A stretch of 64,000 bases of DNA from positions 47,474 through 111,473 of the forward strand of contig JAVYIG010006812.1 in the NCBI GenBank assembly GCA_035222895.1, in the 5' to 3' direction. Positions 54,401 to 58,897 of the stretch are shown piece by piece. The notes below the pieces were generated by a model, which saw only the letters and a list, made by a program, of their open reading frames with translations, ran no database searches and was not told the origin of the DNA. A program made the translations under genes and the position numbers. The stretch comes from Strongylocentrotus droebachiensis (lineage: Eukaryota; Echinodermata; Echinoidea; Camarodonta; Strongylocentrotidae). Each line of letters begins with the position of its first letter. Positions within the stretch are counted from its first letter, which is position 1.

Positions 54401-55465
54401 ATTTATACCTTTATCCATCCTAACAAGGTCAGAGAATGTGAAGTAATTATTTCATTATGTATTGCTTGCTTCCATAGATCATCTCTACCGGTGGATTGCA
54501 GTATAAGAACGAGCCGTGGCATAGAGAATGTTTTGGATGTGCAGAGTGTGGCAAGTCTCTCTATAACACCCGCTTCACGGTGAGGGACGACAAGAGACTC
54601 TGCGCTGACTGCTTTGGGGAGAGGTATGCCAGGAAATGCTCAGAATGCAAGCAACCCATTGTTGGTAAGTTTATACCGCTATTACTAGGTTTTGTGTAGG
54701 GTTATAGTTTCAGATATTTTTAAATTCAGAACATGGTTTAACAAATTATGTTCTTTTTAAATTTGTTATATGATAGCAATAAGTGTGTCACTTGACCATA
54801 TGATCGTATTAGTCAGTGGGAATGTGTTTATCATTCTATTGTAGTCAATAGAACATGCAAAGAAAAATTATTCCAGTTCCAATGATCTGATATCTAGATG
54901 GCCTGTCTAGATGAATGGCGATTGCATAACTCTAACCCTAACCCAATTAGACTTCCCCTTCTTGTAATGGTTATTGTGACTTAATAACCTTCACTATTTT
55001 GAACATTCTACAAGATGGGAGCAGAATCACAAAGCATTTTCTGATATGTACTCTTGCATGGGTCAGAGAGTGTGAGAGGGGGAGATGGAGAGGGGAAGAG
55101 AGAGAGAAAAAAAAAGGGGGGAGGAGGGGGAATTCAGTTAAAAATAAGAGCTACAGACGGGCAAGCAAGCGAGAATCTGAATATACTTGTACATCCTAGA
55201 GACATGTTTATAACCTGAGTTCTACCACACTTTGTATCATCTACTTCAAATAGTGATATGTAAATATGCTAATCATTCCACTCACTCATTGATCCCTTTT
55301 TCTTCATCTTTTTCAGGTCAAGGTGGGACCAAATATGTGTGCTTTGAGCAGAGGAATTGGCACAACAAATGCTTCAACTGCAAAAAGTGTCAAGTCTCTC
55401 TTGTGAATGAGTGCTTTGTGACGGAGGGAGAGGAAATCATCTGCCCTAACTGTGCACAAGGCTAG
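2101..55465 (+). CDS. Lmpt: PET + six-LIM protein, Limpet-like (spliced, 5' end outside window)
   Basis: Spliced host gene: join(2101..2186, 26421..26601, 27155..27391, 27788..28006, 45818..46018, 46445..46631, 53228..53397, 54478..54664, 55317..55465). All junctions are GT/AG and all phases agree, giving 538 residues plus TAG. The order is a Cys-rich stretch, a PET domain and six LIM domains. Testin has PET plus three LIMs and FHL proteins have four and a half LIMs without PET, so PET plus six LIMs points to the Limpet family. LIM1-2 resemble testin/prickle (LIM2 uses a His in place of a Cys ligand), while LIM3-6 resemble FHL2. LIM domains bind zinc and mediate protein-protein contacts. Family members act at muscle sarcomeres, actin structures and in transcriptional co-regulation, so a scaffold role is inferred here. 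The start codon and any N-terminal exons lie before position 1 or were not recognised. The protein could also be catalogued as an FHL2-like protein. Confidence 0.85.
2731..2974. mobile_element. MITE with ~75-bp TIRs
   Basis: 244-bp near-palindrome. The left arm starts TTGGCCCAAATTCACAAAGG, the right arm ends CCTTTGTGAATTTGGGCTAA, and the inner arm parts (ACCCTCATTTACAT and its complement) also pair. The short centre includes repeated GCGC/AAGCGC words. No ORF. Confidence 0.7.
4008..4080. repeat. palindromic mini-element, copy 2
   Basis: CTGTTTAGAGCCAGAAGG on the left pairs imperfectly with TGCCCTTCTAGCCCCAAAG on the right. Same family as 86-153. Confidence 0.6.
4187..4236. repeat. palindromic mini-element, copy 3
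   Basis: AAGAAGGGCATTA and TGATGCCCTTCTAGC form the stem; the outer right part AGCAGATGG is shared with copy 2 (AGAGATGG). Shortest copy in the window. Confidence 0.5.
4501..4525. repeat. (CT)n microsatellite
   Basis: Uninterrupted TC dinucleotide run in intron 1. Confidence 0.9.
6682..7534 (-). mobile_element. 5'-truncated L1/Tx1-like LINE with 11-bp target-site duplication
   Basis: TCATTCCAGAT occurs at 6671-6681 and again at 7535-7545, directly bordering the insert. On the minus strand the insert encodes the C-terminal part of a LINE reverse-transcriptase protein and ends with an AATAAAG signal and an A-rich tail (complement of 6682-6720). It is truncated at the 5' end, the usual outcome of target-primed reverse transcription. 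Confidence 0.75.
6812..7410 (-). pseudogene. LINE ORF2 C-terminal fragment with zf-RVT-like region
   Basis: An open stretch of about 169 codons (6812-7321) extends upstream without a stop past W-N-K and D-Y-W to about 7410, where a one-base shift in an A run breaks the frame. Residues 38-61 (CYYC ... FFQC ... RFW) resemble the zinc-binding region after the reverse transcriptase of L1-type LINEs. The usual His of that motif is replaced by Asn (position 49). No reverse-transcriptase core is present, so the copy cannot be active. Confidence 0.6.
7860..7945. repeat. GA-rich tract with G run
   Basis: Purine-rich GAGA/GAGG low-complexity sequence followed by a G run at about 7937. The 128-codon minus-strand frame over it is a low-complexity artefact. 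Confidence 0.8.
8390..9475 (+). repeat. foldback left arm
   Basis: Inverted copy of 10468-11797. By eye the match is close over most of the length, weaker between about 8410 and 8480. Confidence 0.75.
10048..10260. mobile_element. 213-bp MITE nested in the foldback loop
   Basis: Terminal inverted repeats start TACTCTCTTTAAAAAAAGAG and end with the near-exact complement (CTCTTTTTTTAAGAGAGTA), the outer TA being a likely target duplication. The interior has two copies of GAGTGACGTCCGTGAT and repeated TTTTCACTC words. Confidence 0.7.
10468..11797 (-). repeat. foldback right arm
   Basis: Inverted copy of 8390-9475 with two insertions. The inner border is near the shared TTTTTGGTTAAGTGGA (complement of TCCACTTAACCAAAAA near 9448). 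Confidence 0.75.
11991..12050 (+). repeat. three tandem copies of a 20-bp unit
   Basis: ACTTCACCTTTGAACTCATT at 11991 and 12011, then a copy with one change (GACC for GAAC) at 12031. Confidence 0.9.
12392..12640 (+). mobile_element. LINE 3' end (CR1/L2-like)
   Basis: Positions 12392-12487 translate to LWNSLPNTLKDC and then FKASLKTYLMANFN with a stop, the typical C-terminus of CR1/L2-type LINE reverse-transcriptase proteins. The short 3' UTR ends in GATATAAATGTCTGTATT and a TATTAT repeat tail, the usual end of this group. Nothing of the RT domain remains upstream. Confidence 0.7.
15573..16084 (+). mobile_element. TTAA-flanked MITE family A, copy 1
   Basis: 512 bp including TTAA at both ends. 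Terminal inverted repeats AGGTAATACAAA / TTTGTATTACCT. A full-length second copy lies at 58389-58897 in the same orientation. TTAA target sites are typical of piggyBac-type transposases; no coding region is present. Confidence 0.75.
16877..17099 (+). repeat. DIRS left inverted terminal repeat
   Basis: About 223 bp, matching the complement of 25818-26036 with very few differences. Preceded by the 17-bp left extension (16860-16876) that is repeated in inverted form in the internal complementary region. Confidence 0.85.
16997..17053 (+). promoter_or_regulatory. CRE-like site and TATA box in the DIRS left repeat
   Basis: TGACGTCA (a perfect cAMP-response-element palindrome) at 16997-17004, then TATATAA at 17047-17053, about 130 bp before the gag-like start codon. 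The small palindrome ACTCCGTCGGAGT lies between them. Promoter function is inferred from the pattern. Confidence 0.45.
17183..19141 (+). CDS. DIRS gag-like open frame
   Basis: 652-codon frame of the DIRS element, starting at the first ATG after the terminal repeat. The N-terminal part is Lys/Pro/Thr-rich and includes a 46-codon direct duplication (period 138 bp, first units at about 17305 and 17443, both with the word NAGATPGVS). A serine/arginine-rich middle follows. The C-terminal third, about residues 420-610, is alpha-helical in character. Position and composition fit the gag-like protein of DIRS elements; no zinc knuckle was recognised. Confidence 0.65.
   Translation: MSTNTAKDGSVTDIPANEKGNKTPSKSKKTISKTKKPTDKSNPKNAGATPGVSKTLSHEPISDRGKRNPPPTKEKPPRRTEVTTRKSNPKNAGATPGVSNITSHEPISDRGKPNNPPTKENEMSSGLPLGTEVMSPSSGDEVVTPIQPNFLPVNVITEGELHEQSVDISERNTQTRLPKQPTMSMDPSAAANWFFQTLQAAFQSGNQPIVGNFSVPKSGPTAPATATQPDGPGDSSHDDPPVSAGDSAGRSRPRQREGISRRSREASPTPPRSFRPGLARYAASIQLDDESNSELSYHRPMAGSRKRKWTDSASSSTLSDMDYTGISRKRTTFSVPDNDIHIASDSASLLGESVHEFPTKDADDVNIKPLQPAEIITKYCPQLKAEQAEQQQNVPKPIFCLDSHLSGDKQASSCAIKLDAPFISCVNSLSDRGTRLKPLRKEVSRKFPFGETEYKAFFKAPSVPDAATRVGDARAKRSTSRRNPLRSPKFNMMESQLHAVDSAARGSMRLAAYQTYLLTAQREADKLNISPEDRKLISDLLLQIAELQFEQATRTSILVTRLRRSLVLEHLQIEKNAAALLQKLPVKGEDLFGGKFQEILESSITASNTADKTVYKLSAPSSSTYRHSHNDRDHTPRYREPSTQGQSPPIFS
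19285..19781 (+). pseudogene. DIRS reverse-transcriptase region, part before the LINE
   Basis: Carries RT hallmarks of the DIRS type, including an Asp-containing DLSDAY segment, an LPFGL segment and the YLDD box. The region stops where the antisense LINE begins. Fossil fragment. Confidence 0.7.
19937..23251 (-). CDS. LINE polyprotein: 2A motif, PHD finger, APE endonuclease, reverse transcriptase
   Basis: 1104 codons counted from a TTG at 23251, open to the element's 5' end at 23338. There is no ATG in frame before residue 71, so the natural start has probably been lost with a little 5' truncation. Residues 19-36 combine a hydrophobic run (YLVVLLLIAG) with GDTEVNPGP, a 2A-like ribosome-skipping signal. 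A C4HC3 PHD finger follows (C43, C46, C59, C62, H67, C70, C90, C93). The APE-type endonuclease spans about 190-395 (GTESHL, FYRPP, GGDFN near 310, GLSDHE near 386). The reverse transcriptase spans about 600-880 (LDFSKAFD, SGVPQGTVLGP near 804, FADD near 837). The C-terminal part is the usual CR1-type tail. The 2A would separate a short leader from the enzyme. No disabling break in the frame was seen. Confidence 0.85.
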   Translation of the reverse strand: MKHQSHKLDVRFIQQNYGYLVVLLLIAGDTEVNPGPRPVKYPCLICKKAAKWGQRCLQCEECDGWYHTECMPMSNEIYNAYANSSLTWICCQCGLPNISPSLFRTLNDTPTDNPFSCLNNTTEVSIDNSCSDTISSDSGSFHIGSPNATSSPTRSKRQAGKKSTNNRQQTKILKSLLVNCDGLVNKLPHLEAMIDSLKPDVIIGTESHLKPNILTAEITPPGFTTYRKDRIHARKGGVFVMVKDDLITTECKFVESGAEVLFIELNIQGFKKLIIGSFYRPPNSDLGNLRGLAQSLSDICAKFKDPILIVGGDFNLADVDWTNRTVKPYATEAAKCSMLLDICNDFFLEQMVRDPTRISGSTKNILDIVLTSHPNFIRNCKVTAGLSDHEAVTFEINSKPRLAKKAPRKIYIFSKANVADLLSDIRTFQVDFLSSNPSSRSVQENWDIFRSKIILLMDTHIPSKMSKPNRSSRWITNKIRRMIRKKQRLYNAAKQSGEWTAYKEYQKLLRKEIRHNYWTYQNNMFKSDSMNKNNKAFWNYIRSKKQETTGISSLKDGQRVIFDSNGKANLLNKQFQSVFTEEDVTDIPKPAGPPYPLMEDMHITSDGVQNLLESININKATGPDSIPGCFLKRFAKDLAPILTHIFQQSLTSGCVPSDWRLANVAPIFKKGDRCTPSNYRPVSITAICSKIMEHIIFSQVMNHYDDNKILNDCQHGFRSGRSCETQLVTTVDELTRSIDQREQVDSIVLDFSKAFDRVPHERLLLKLHHYGIRGHLLEWIRAFLTERSQRVVVDGHTSDWSHVSSGVPQGTVLGPLFFITYINDIPNGISSNLKLFADDCLIYRPIRDLHDRHALQQDLDLLHQWSETWQMKFNIDKCHLLRFSLKRNNLEGNYHLGDVQLSEVKEHKYLGVLLTNNLSWQKHINGTTSKANQMLGLISRNLRRSSQKLRQQAYTSIVRPHVEYCATVWNPSTKKDTAKIEGVQRRAARFVLQRYHHTESVSAMINDLKWDTLEKRRHAACLTLLYKIQHGLVAINPDQFVTPMTQNNTRQFHPNKFKLITARTELYKHSYFPRTVAAWYMLPPDILVSATAETFQGALFQKHH
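23144..23170 (-). other. 2A-like ribosome-skipping motif
   Basis: Encodes GDTEVNPGP, matching the 2A core D-x-E-x-N-P-G-P, preceded by a Leu-rich run. 2A-like signals are known near the N-terminus of CR1-type LINEs in sea urchin and some other invertebrates. Activity in this copy is inferred. Confidence 0.75.
23344..24360 (+). pseudogene. DIRS RT end and RNase H region, part after the LINE
   Basis: Resumes the DIRS polyprotein after the LINE insertion. Shows an SLGF segment near the start and, around 23900-24250, an RNase H region with SDNKTVV and a following ASYIPSKDN segment, both typical for DIRS elements. Fossil fragment. Confidence 0.65.
24560..25590 (+). pseudogene. DIRS tyrosine recombinase region
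   Basis: The N-terminal part looks like the helical core-binding domain of tyrosine recombinases. The catalytic part (24862-25590) has TTASGQRRS with the first Arg and HDTRG with the His-x2-Arg box. A tyrosine recombinase in place of an integrase is what separates DIRS elements from LTR elements. Fossil region. Confidence 0.7.
25682..25780. repeat. DIRS internal complementary region
   Basis: About 99 bp containing the inverted left extension (GTAGTCTGCCGTAGATT) directly joined, with AAT/ATT overlap, to the inverted right extension (GTATTTTCAGTAGTGAAAAT). This is the splint that DIRS elements use to circularise their cDNA. Confidence 0.8.
25818..26036 (-). repeat. DIRS right inverted terminal repeat
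   Basis: Complement of 16877-17099. Followed by the 39-bp right extension 26037-26075, also found inverted inside the internal complementary region. Confidence 0.85.
25860..25916 (-). promoter_or_regulatory. CRE-like site and TATA box in the DIRS right repeat
   Basis: Mirror copy of the left one: the complement of TATATAA at 25860-25866 and TGACGTCA at 25909-25916. It faces into the element, antisense to the recombinase. Confidence 0.4.
26190..26310. repeat. CT-rich microsatellite before the PET exon
   Basis: Several (CT)n runs, preceded by a 16-base C run at 26106-26121, between the DIRS right end and the acceptor at 26420. Confidence 0.9.
26421..26601 (+). CDS. Lmpt: Lmpt-like exon: Cys-rich end and PET N-terminal part
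   Basis: Exon of 181 nt. The acceptor is CTCTTTGCAG, the donor is AGGTAAGT. One base completes the Arg codon begun in the previous exon, then 60 codons end in phase 0. It encodes C-x2-C-x-C followed by Gly-Arg-Glu-Asp-His-Asp, the end of the cysteine-rich region, then a PET start with the hallmark sequence YSWVPQGL. The acceptor sits just downstream of a CT-rich tract and about 350 bp beyond the DIRS element's right end. Confidence 0.87.
26602..27154 (+). other. Lmpt: intron between the two PET exons
   Basis: 553-bp intron that opens with a CT-rich tract (26610-26710). Nothing else recognised. Confidence 0.8.
27155..27391 (+). CDS. Lmpt: Lmpt-like exon: PET domain C-terminal part
   Basis: Exon of 237 nt (79 codons, phase 0 at both ends) with a TTTGTAG acceptor and a CGGTGAG donor. 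The residues follow the PET consensus: a Leu-Pro stretch, IPRL, then GEKYRDRQL and a Gln-Ile-Pro segment, ending near a Gly-Ile-Gly-Lys-Val motif. PET domains always sit N-terminal to LIM domains and contribute to protein binding and localisation in prickle, testin and Limpet. The Met at codon 5 makes an open frame of 95 aa that looks like an independent gene but is not, since the exon is needed to join PET to LIM1. Confidence 0.87.
27392..27787 (+). other. Lmpt: intron between PET and LIM1
   Basis: 396-bp AT-rich intron, nothing recognised. Confidence 0.8.
27788..28006 (+). CDS. Lmpt: Lmpt-like exon: LIM1
   Basis: Exon of 219 nt (73 codons, phase 0/0). It encodes LIM1: zinc module one is C-x2-C (CFKC) ... 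H-x2-C (HPFC), then the two-residue linker Phe-Thr, then module two C-x2-C (CNTC) ... C-x2-H (CERH). The end of the exon (CASC) supplies the first two ligands of LIM2, as in testin and prickle. The donor GAGGTAAGT is strong. It precedes a 17.8-kb intron, a position where isoforms lacking the PET end could begin. Confidence 0.9.
28255..28360. repeat. GAT/GATGAT-rich tract
   Basis: Degenerate GAT trinucleotide repeats, no coding meaning. Confidence 0.8.
31207..31241. repeat. (AATTC)n pentanucleotide array
   Basis: About seven perfect AATTC units. Confidence 0.95.
31528..31808. mobile_element. 281-bp MITE with long terminal inverted repeats
   Basis: Starts GGGGAGTGTTTCACAAAGAC and ends in the near-complement (TCGTGAAACACTCCCC). 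A second inner pair GGCCGTTCATGCCAC / GTGGCATGAACGGCC pairs too. The 121-codon frame across it is an artefact of the palindrome. Confidence 0.75.
32415..32690. repeat. CT/CCT-rich low-complexity region
   Basis: A (CT)n run followed by about 240 bp of degenerate pyrimidine-rich sequence. Frames on both strands here are artefacts. Confidence 0.9.
33400..33631 (+). promoter_or_regulatory. possible non-coding alternative first exon
   Basis: A stretch richer in G+C than its surroundings ends in TTTCTG followed by a good donor GTGAGTGC at 33632. The reading frame that would join LIM2 contains a stop and no ATG, so it could only be 5' UTR of a PET-less isoform. Speculative. Confidence 0.15.
37229..37307. 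repeat. palindromic mini-element, copy 4
   Basis: CATCTGTTCAGAGCAAAAGG at the left, GCCTTCTGTCTCCAAATAGAT at the right, with GGGCATTA next to the left arm. Same family as 86-153. Confidence 0.5.
37595..37742. repeat. (CT)n / (CCCT)n microsatellite
   Basis: Nearly 150 bp of CT and CCCT units. Frames on both strands are artefacts. Confidence 0.95.
38905..38941. repeat. (GA)n microsatellite with G run
   Basis: Uninterrupted AG repeats ending in six G. Confidence 0.95.
41589..41612. repeat. poly-C run (24)
   Basis: One of several long C runs in the introns; another, of 19, is at 41730-41748. Confidence 0.95.
41750..42120. repeat. degenerate ATCC/ATCT tetranucleotide region
   Basis: About 370 bp dominated by CATC, CCAT and CTAT words with diverged order, immediately after the C run at 41730. 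Confidence 0.85.
45818..46018 (+). CDS. Lmpt: Lmpt-like exon: LIM2
   Basis: Exon of 201 nt (67 codons, phase 0/0), acceptor CATTTCAAG, donor AAGGTAATA. It carries most of LIM2. The fourth ligand of module one is a His: the local pattern is H-S-G-H, linker Phe-Cys, then C-x2-C (CQQC), the same arrangement as LIM2 of testin and prickle. This supports the PET-LIM family call. The C-terminal CAEC begins LIM3. A Met in this exon could only start a shortened protein and is not needed for the full-length product. Confidence 0.9.
46445..46631 (+). CDS. Lmpt: Lmpt-like exon: LIM3 (with lengthened linker)
   Basis: Exon of 187 nt, phase 0 in, one base into a codon at the end (donor CTGGTAAGT). It encodes LIM3, resembling LIM1 of FHL2 (a DSKDL stretch before the His ligand). 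The two zinc modules are normally separated by exactly two residues; here the text reads HETC, then FEARYT, then CSMC, a six-residue linker. Both splice sites are strong and the frame is open, so the extra four residues are in the sequence itself and not due to mis-called borders. The end CQAC begins LIM4. Confidence 0.88.
46890..47410. repeat. minisatellite, 11-bp unit
   Basis: About 520 bp of ACCATTCCTCC-type units, with CCAGTCGTCTA variants spaced irregularly. The 11-bp period cycles through all three frames and rarely makes stops, so long frames appear on both strands; these are not genes. Confidence 0.9.
48020..48174. mobile_element. 155-bp MITE
   Basis: Starts GGGCTCAGTCTTAAGAGTTG and ends ATAAGACTCGGCCC. 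Both arms pair imperfectly and the interior contains TTGCGAT words. It abuts the SINE at 48172. Confidence 0.55.
48172..48385 (+). mobile_element. tRNA-derived SINE
   Basis: The head has a tRNA-like start with an A-box match (TGGTCTAGTGG at 48183) and a weak B-box (ACACAAATCC). The body contains ACCCAGGTGTAGTAAATGGG, which recurs in diverged form at 52250. Confidence 0.6.
49889..49903 (+). CDS. Lmpt: candidate 15-nt cassette micro-exon between LIM3 and LIM4
   Basis: A pyrimidine-rich stretch ends in TCCGTATAG at 49888, followed by 15 bases and then GTAAAC at 49904. Inserted between the LIM3 and LIM4 exons (phase 1 intron) it keeps the frame and would add Gly-Ser-Ala-Gly-Glu to the linker between these LIM domains. 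Length divisible by three, matching phase and good splice sites support it, but the evidence is sequence pattern only. Confidence 0.35.
51378..51490. repeat. (CT)n microsatellite
   Basis: Three CT runs separated by TTCC; the overlapping open frames are artefacts. Confidence 0.95.
52235..52380 (+). mobile_element. 5'-truncated SINE copy
   Basis: Shares CCCAGATGTAGTAAGTGGGT with the SINE at 48172 but lacks the tRNA-like head. It continues with GCAACCGGGCTAAAGCCATG and a T-rich end after GGGCAATATGAA. Confidence 0.6.
53228..53397 (+). CDS. Lmpt: Lmpt-like exon: LIM4
   Basis: Exon of 170 nt, acceptor CCAACTAG, donor AAGGTGAGG. Two bases complete the Gly codon begun in the LIM3 exon, then 56 codons end in phase 0. 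It encodes LIM4 with WHDKC, linker Phe-Arg, CKVC, and closes with YCSTC. The motif SFVPKED is typical of the third LIM of FHL2 and its Limpet counterpart. The end CAGC begins LIM5. Confidence 0.9.
53398..54477 (+). other. Lmpt: 1.1-kb intron between LIM4 and LIM5
   Basis: Contains one MITE (53920-54372) occupying over 40% of the intron. Nothing else recognised. Confidence 0.75.
53920..54372. mobile_element. ~450-bp MITE upstream of the LIM5 exon
   Basis: Both ends carry TAGGCCTAAAA or its complement, and GTTGTATTGCCCTTTG on the left pairs with CAAAGGGTAATACAAC on the right. The interior has AT-rich runs and a short G run at about 54243. Confidence 0.65.
54478..54664 (+). CDS. Lmpt: Lmpt-like exon: LIM5
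   Basis: Exon of 187 nt, acceptor CTTCCATAG, donor TTGGTAAGT, phase 0 in and phase 1 out. It encodes the bulk of LIM5: WHREC, linker Phe-Gly, CAEC, and LCADC, with the RFTVRDD stretch well known from the fourth LIM of FHL proteins. The CSEC near the end begins LIM6. A roughly 450-bp MITE ends about 105 bp upstream of its acceptor. Confidence 0.9.
55317..55465 (+). CDS. Lmpt: Lmpt-like terminal exon: LIM6 and stop
   Basis: Last coding exon, acceptor CTTTTTCAG. It completes a Gly codon, then encodes GGTKY, WHNKC, linker Phe-Asn, CKKC and ends with CPNC followed by Ala-Gln-Gly and TAG at 55463. The end with CPxC just before the C-terminus is the family's usual finish (FHL2, Limpet), so this is the natural end and not a truncation. 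Confidence 0.92.
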
Positions 55466-55499
55466 ACGAGGAGTACTTCCTGACCCCACCCATCTTAGC

Positions 55500-55518
55500 C
55501 CCCCCCCCCCCCCCCCCC
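55500..55518. repeat. poly-C run in the 3' UTR
   Basis: 19 C just after the stop codon. Confidence 0.95.
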
Positions 55519-56534
55519 ACCCTCCTCATGCCCCACCCCTAGGCCCAACCCTTATTATGTAGTGTATAGCTCATAGTATCTTCTTGCTAGTTTATCATTT
55601 CTGCAATTCATGTTGTATTCTTTGTACCATATTTCAGAGAAGAATCAAATAGAAATGGATTATCTCTAAATGTACCCTTTGGACATTACGATAAGCCCTT
55701 ATGGAACTCCTATTTTCTTTCTCAATCCAGATGTAAAATGATGATTTGGTTGGATTTATTCATTGAATATTCACTGTGCAACGTAAACGGCTGCCAGTGC
55801 AACAGTAAGAATAATATCAAAATAAATGCATTTGAACACACAATATCTTGGACAATCAAAGTGCGTAGTAGCAACATACGTCATTGCTCAGCTTGAGAGC
55901 CTGATGTGACATTTATGCATCAGTAGACACCAGAGGAACCCCTAACCAAACCAAACTTGTTTTTAATGTCTACACAATAGACCTTTGTGCGTGTTAATGA
56001 TTTTTTTTAAATAATATTGGCTGGCTCTACCTACAATGGGCATAGAGAATATTGACCCTGTCTAAAATTTGGGATGTATGATACTTACCCTCAAGTCCAG
56101 TCATTATTTAAATAATTATTAAAAAAAACATTTTGAAAAATATGAGATAAGATGGAAGAAGAAATTGAAGTAAGAGATGGGTTGGTGGTGATTTATTGTT
56201 GAATTTGACATCTCTTTTCAAACAAGCTCTTGTACGCATGCTTATAATTAATGAAATACATCATTATGATTTGTAGTAAGAATGATAAACTAGCACAACA
56301 AAAAATATATATATTGAAATATTGAAACCATCTATAGTACTACTGAACTTGATATTCTTGTAGTTATTGTTTGAAGTCTCTTATATGTTGGACAAAATGA
56401 AAATAATTTAACTTTAGATTGATTTATTTATTATATAGTCAATTCAAATTCTGTGGCTGTGTTTGTATGAGAGAAATGAAAAATAACCCAGTACACAAAG
56501 GCCTTGACAGTACTGTATTGTTGGACTTTTTGTC

Positions 56535-56540
56535 AATAAA
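56535..56540 (+). terminator. candidate polyadenylation signal AATAAA
   Basis: AATAAA with a GT-rich element (GGGTTGTATTTG) about 25 bases downstream. The alternatives at 55821, 56956 and 57111 cannot be excluded from sequence alone. Confidence 0.4.
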
Positions 56541-57670
56541 ACAAGTACTTTTAAGTAATGGGTTGTATTTGTAAAAAAAAATGTAAAATTAATAAAAATA
56601 TAAAAATCATGATAATGATAAAGAAAGGTACTTCTAAAGTAGTTTTTATTCTGTACCTAAGTGTATTTTGATTGAAGGATAAGGGAAAATCGTTTGAAAT
56701 TTCAACAGATAAAATGGATTTTTATTCAAAGTTTCAAAGAGATATGCAGTAGAGAACAAATCATGTATTCTGAAGTATATAGCTAACAAAATGCAGTGAT
56801 TTTTTAATGAAGGAAGTGTACATTTGGATTAATTTATGGCTATTGCTTATTAAATGTTGCAATTTAGTTCATAGAATGCTTCAATTTTTATGAATTCTCT
56901 TTTTGTTTTGAATGTGAAGTGCAAAATCCTATTGTAGATAACTAGTCTTTTGTATAATAAAATATTTCATTTATTGTTTTTGTCAACTAATAATATTAAA
57001 TATTGACACACTGCAAAGCAGCATTATTTTGTATGTATAGATGAATGATGACATATGACTTACATTGAAGGGCAAAGTATAGCACATTATTTAAAGAAAT
57101 ATTAGAATATAATAAATGTTTCTTTCATAATTTCTTGCCTGAATCTATCGTGCTGAGTAACAGATTACAGGCATTTTAGTAAACATATTTTGTCCTTTTT
57201 TCCCTACTACTTCTGAATGATTATGTTGAAACTCAATATGTACAGACTTGTTCAACTCTTCAAGACTTTGGTATATCTAATCAGAGTTTTATATAAGTGT
57301 CTATTTCACTTTTACATATAAATCAGAGAATTCTTTCCATGAATACAATTGTAAATAAGTTCATTTTATTGTATGGTTTATTAGAAAGTAAGATGACTCA
57401 AACCTTTGTATAAGGAAAAGCTATCTGTTCTCACAAATCTGATCTCGGAAGATGACTGTCTTTTGAATCAGGGCTTCACATTAAATTCAGCCCATGGGTT
57501 TATTTACCCTGCACAGTACTTGTTCATTTTATATAGATTTGATATAAACACATACATATAGAGCCTTCCATCATTGACATACATGATTCCTTTTGACGAA
57601 AAAAAATGTTGCTGCTAGAAATTCATTAAAATAGTAGTCATTAATGCAACAATAATCAAAGTACATTATG

Positions 57671-57957
57671 GCTCGCTTCAAATCATTAGGTCATCGTTAT
57701 GGGTCGGTTTGTCGCGTTACCAGATTTTTTGTGAAAACATGCCCCTTTATGCATGAAATGTTGGGGGTAATGTTTGTGAAATAAACCCCTCTCATCTACC
57801 AATGGTCTGGTCCAATTTACCAACAATTTGTGAAAACCCAACAGCAAATATATAAAAGGTGGCATCCTCTTTACATGATCTTCCGATTTTGTTTCACGAA
57901 AGGTCATGTAACACGACCAACCGAACGGACGTAATGACCCGATGAATCAAAGTAAGC
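57671..57957. mobile_element. 287-bp MITE with ~50-bp TIRs
   Basis: GTCGGTTTGTCGCGTTAC at the left pairs with GTAACACGACCAACCGAA at the right; the outermost GC ends also match. The 73-codon frame inside is not a gene. Confidence 0.65.
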
Positions 57958-58388
57958 TGTACAATGTGACTTCTCTGTTGAACTTCCTGGTAAAGATAGT
58001 GTATCATGAAGCAATAAGATGAGGATGATTGGAATGAAACTAGAATCAAGTTTTGAAAAATGGTGACTTTGTCAGAGGTGCATAATTATTTAATTTTATC
58101 AAACTATCGGGTGAGATCAAGACAAACTTTGGGCTTGTACGTGATATCTTGAGTAATGAGAGAAAGAGAAAATATTTTCTGGTCATAATGAAATTCATGA
58201 TTATGTCTTTGGTAATCTGAGAAATATGAATGATTGTTTTGAGAATCTGGAATTTCTTTTAATAAGAAAGGATGTTTGTCAGGAGTATGTACTGCTTGAG
58301 ATCCTATAGATGGGACTGTAGATTTTATATGTTCACTATGTTACCAGCTATACGGCTATCAGTAATGAAGAATAAACCATATCAAATC

Positions 58389-58897
58389 TTAAAGGTATTA
58401 CAAAGTTTTGGTATGGGTCATGAATTTGGTTCAAATTAACATATTGGAAGCATATGCGTTCCTACAATATACATTGATCGTTGTCGCGGTTGAAATCGAG
58501 TCTAAAGTTATGAAATTATAAATAATAAACTCTTTATGTTGTATAGCTCCCTCTCAAGGTCAAGATATCAATTTAGCTATGAAACAATGTTTCTTGACTA
58601 AAATCGACTGATTAGCTATTCCCGTTTGGAAATTATATATCCCCACTACATATTCTGAGATTTTCATGGTCGCATCTACCATTGTACGGCCGTACGCGCT
58701 ATTTGAAATTTATCAAAATTTACCGGGAGCACCGGTAAATTTTTATATTCAATTTTTCTCGAAAACAGAAGTGTTTTGAGAGCTAATTTGTTTAGTGCTT
58801 ATAATACATCCTCAAAGGCATCCAAATATATCAAAATTGTAAAGATTCACTATCCACCAAATTTTCAAAATTTCCCAAAACTTTGTATTACCTTTAA
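58389..58897 (+). mobile_element. TTAA-flanked MITE family A, copy 2
   Basis: 509 bp, same ends and same body as 15573-16084, differing by scattered substitutions and small gaps. It lies about 1.8 kb past the gene's likely poly(A) site. Confidence 0.75.

Larger units (their letters stand above)
55466..56560 (+). other. Lmpt: 3' UTR of the Lmpt-like gene (extent approximate)
   Basis: Starts after TAG. It contains a 19-base C run at 55500-55518 and is otherwise AT-rich without coding potential. Several AATAAA signals occur (55821, 56535, 56956, 57111). The one at 56535 is followed by a GT-rich stretch and looks best, but longer ends to about 57130 are possible. Confidence 0.5.
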
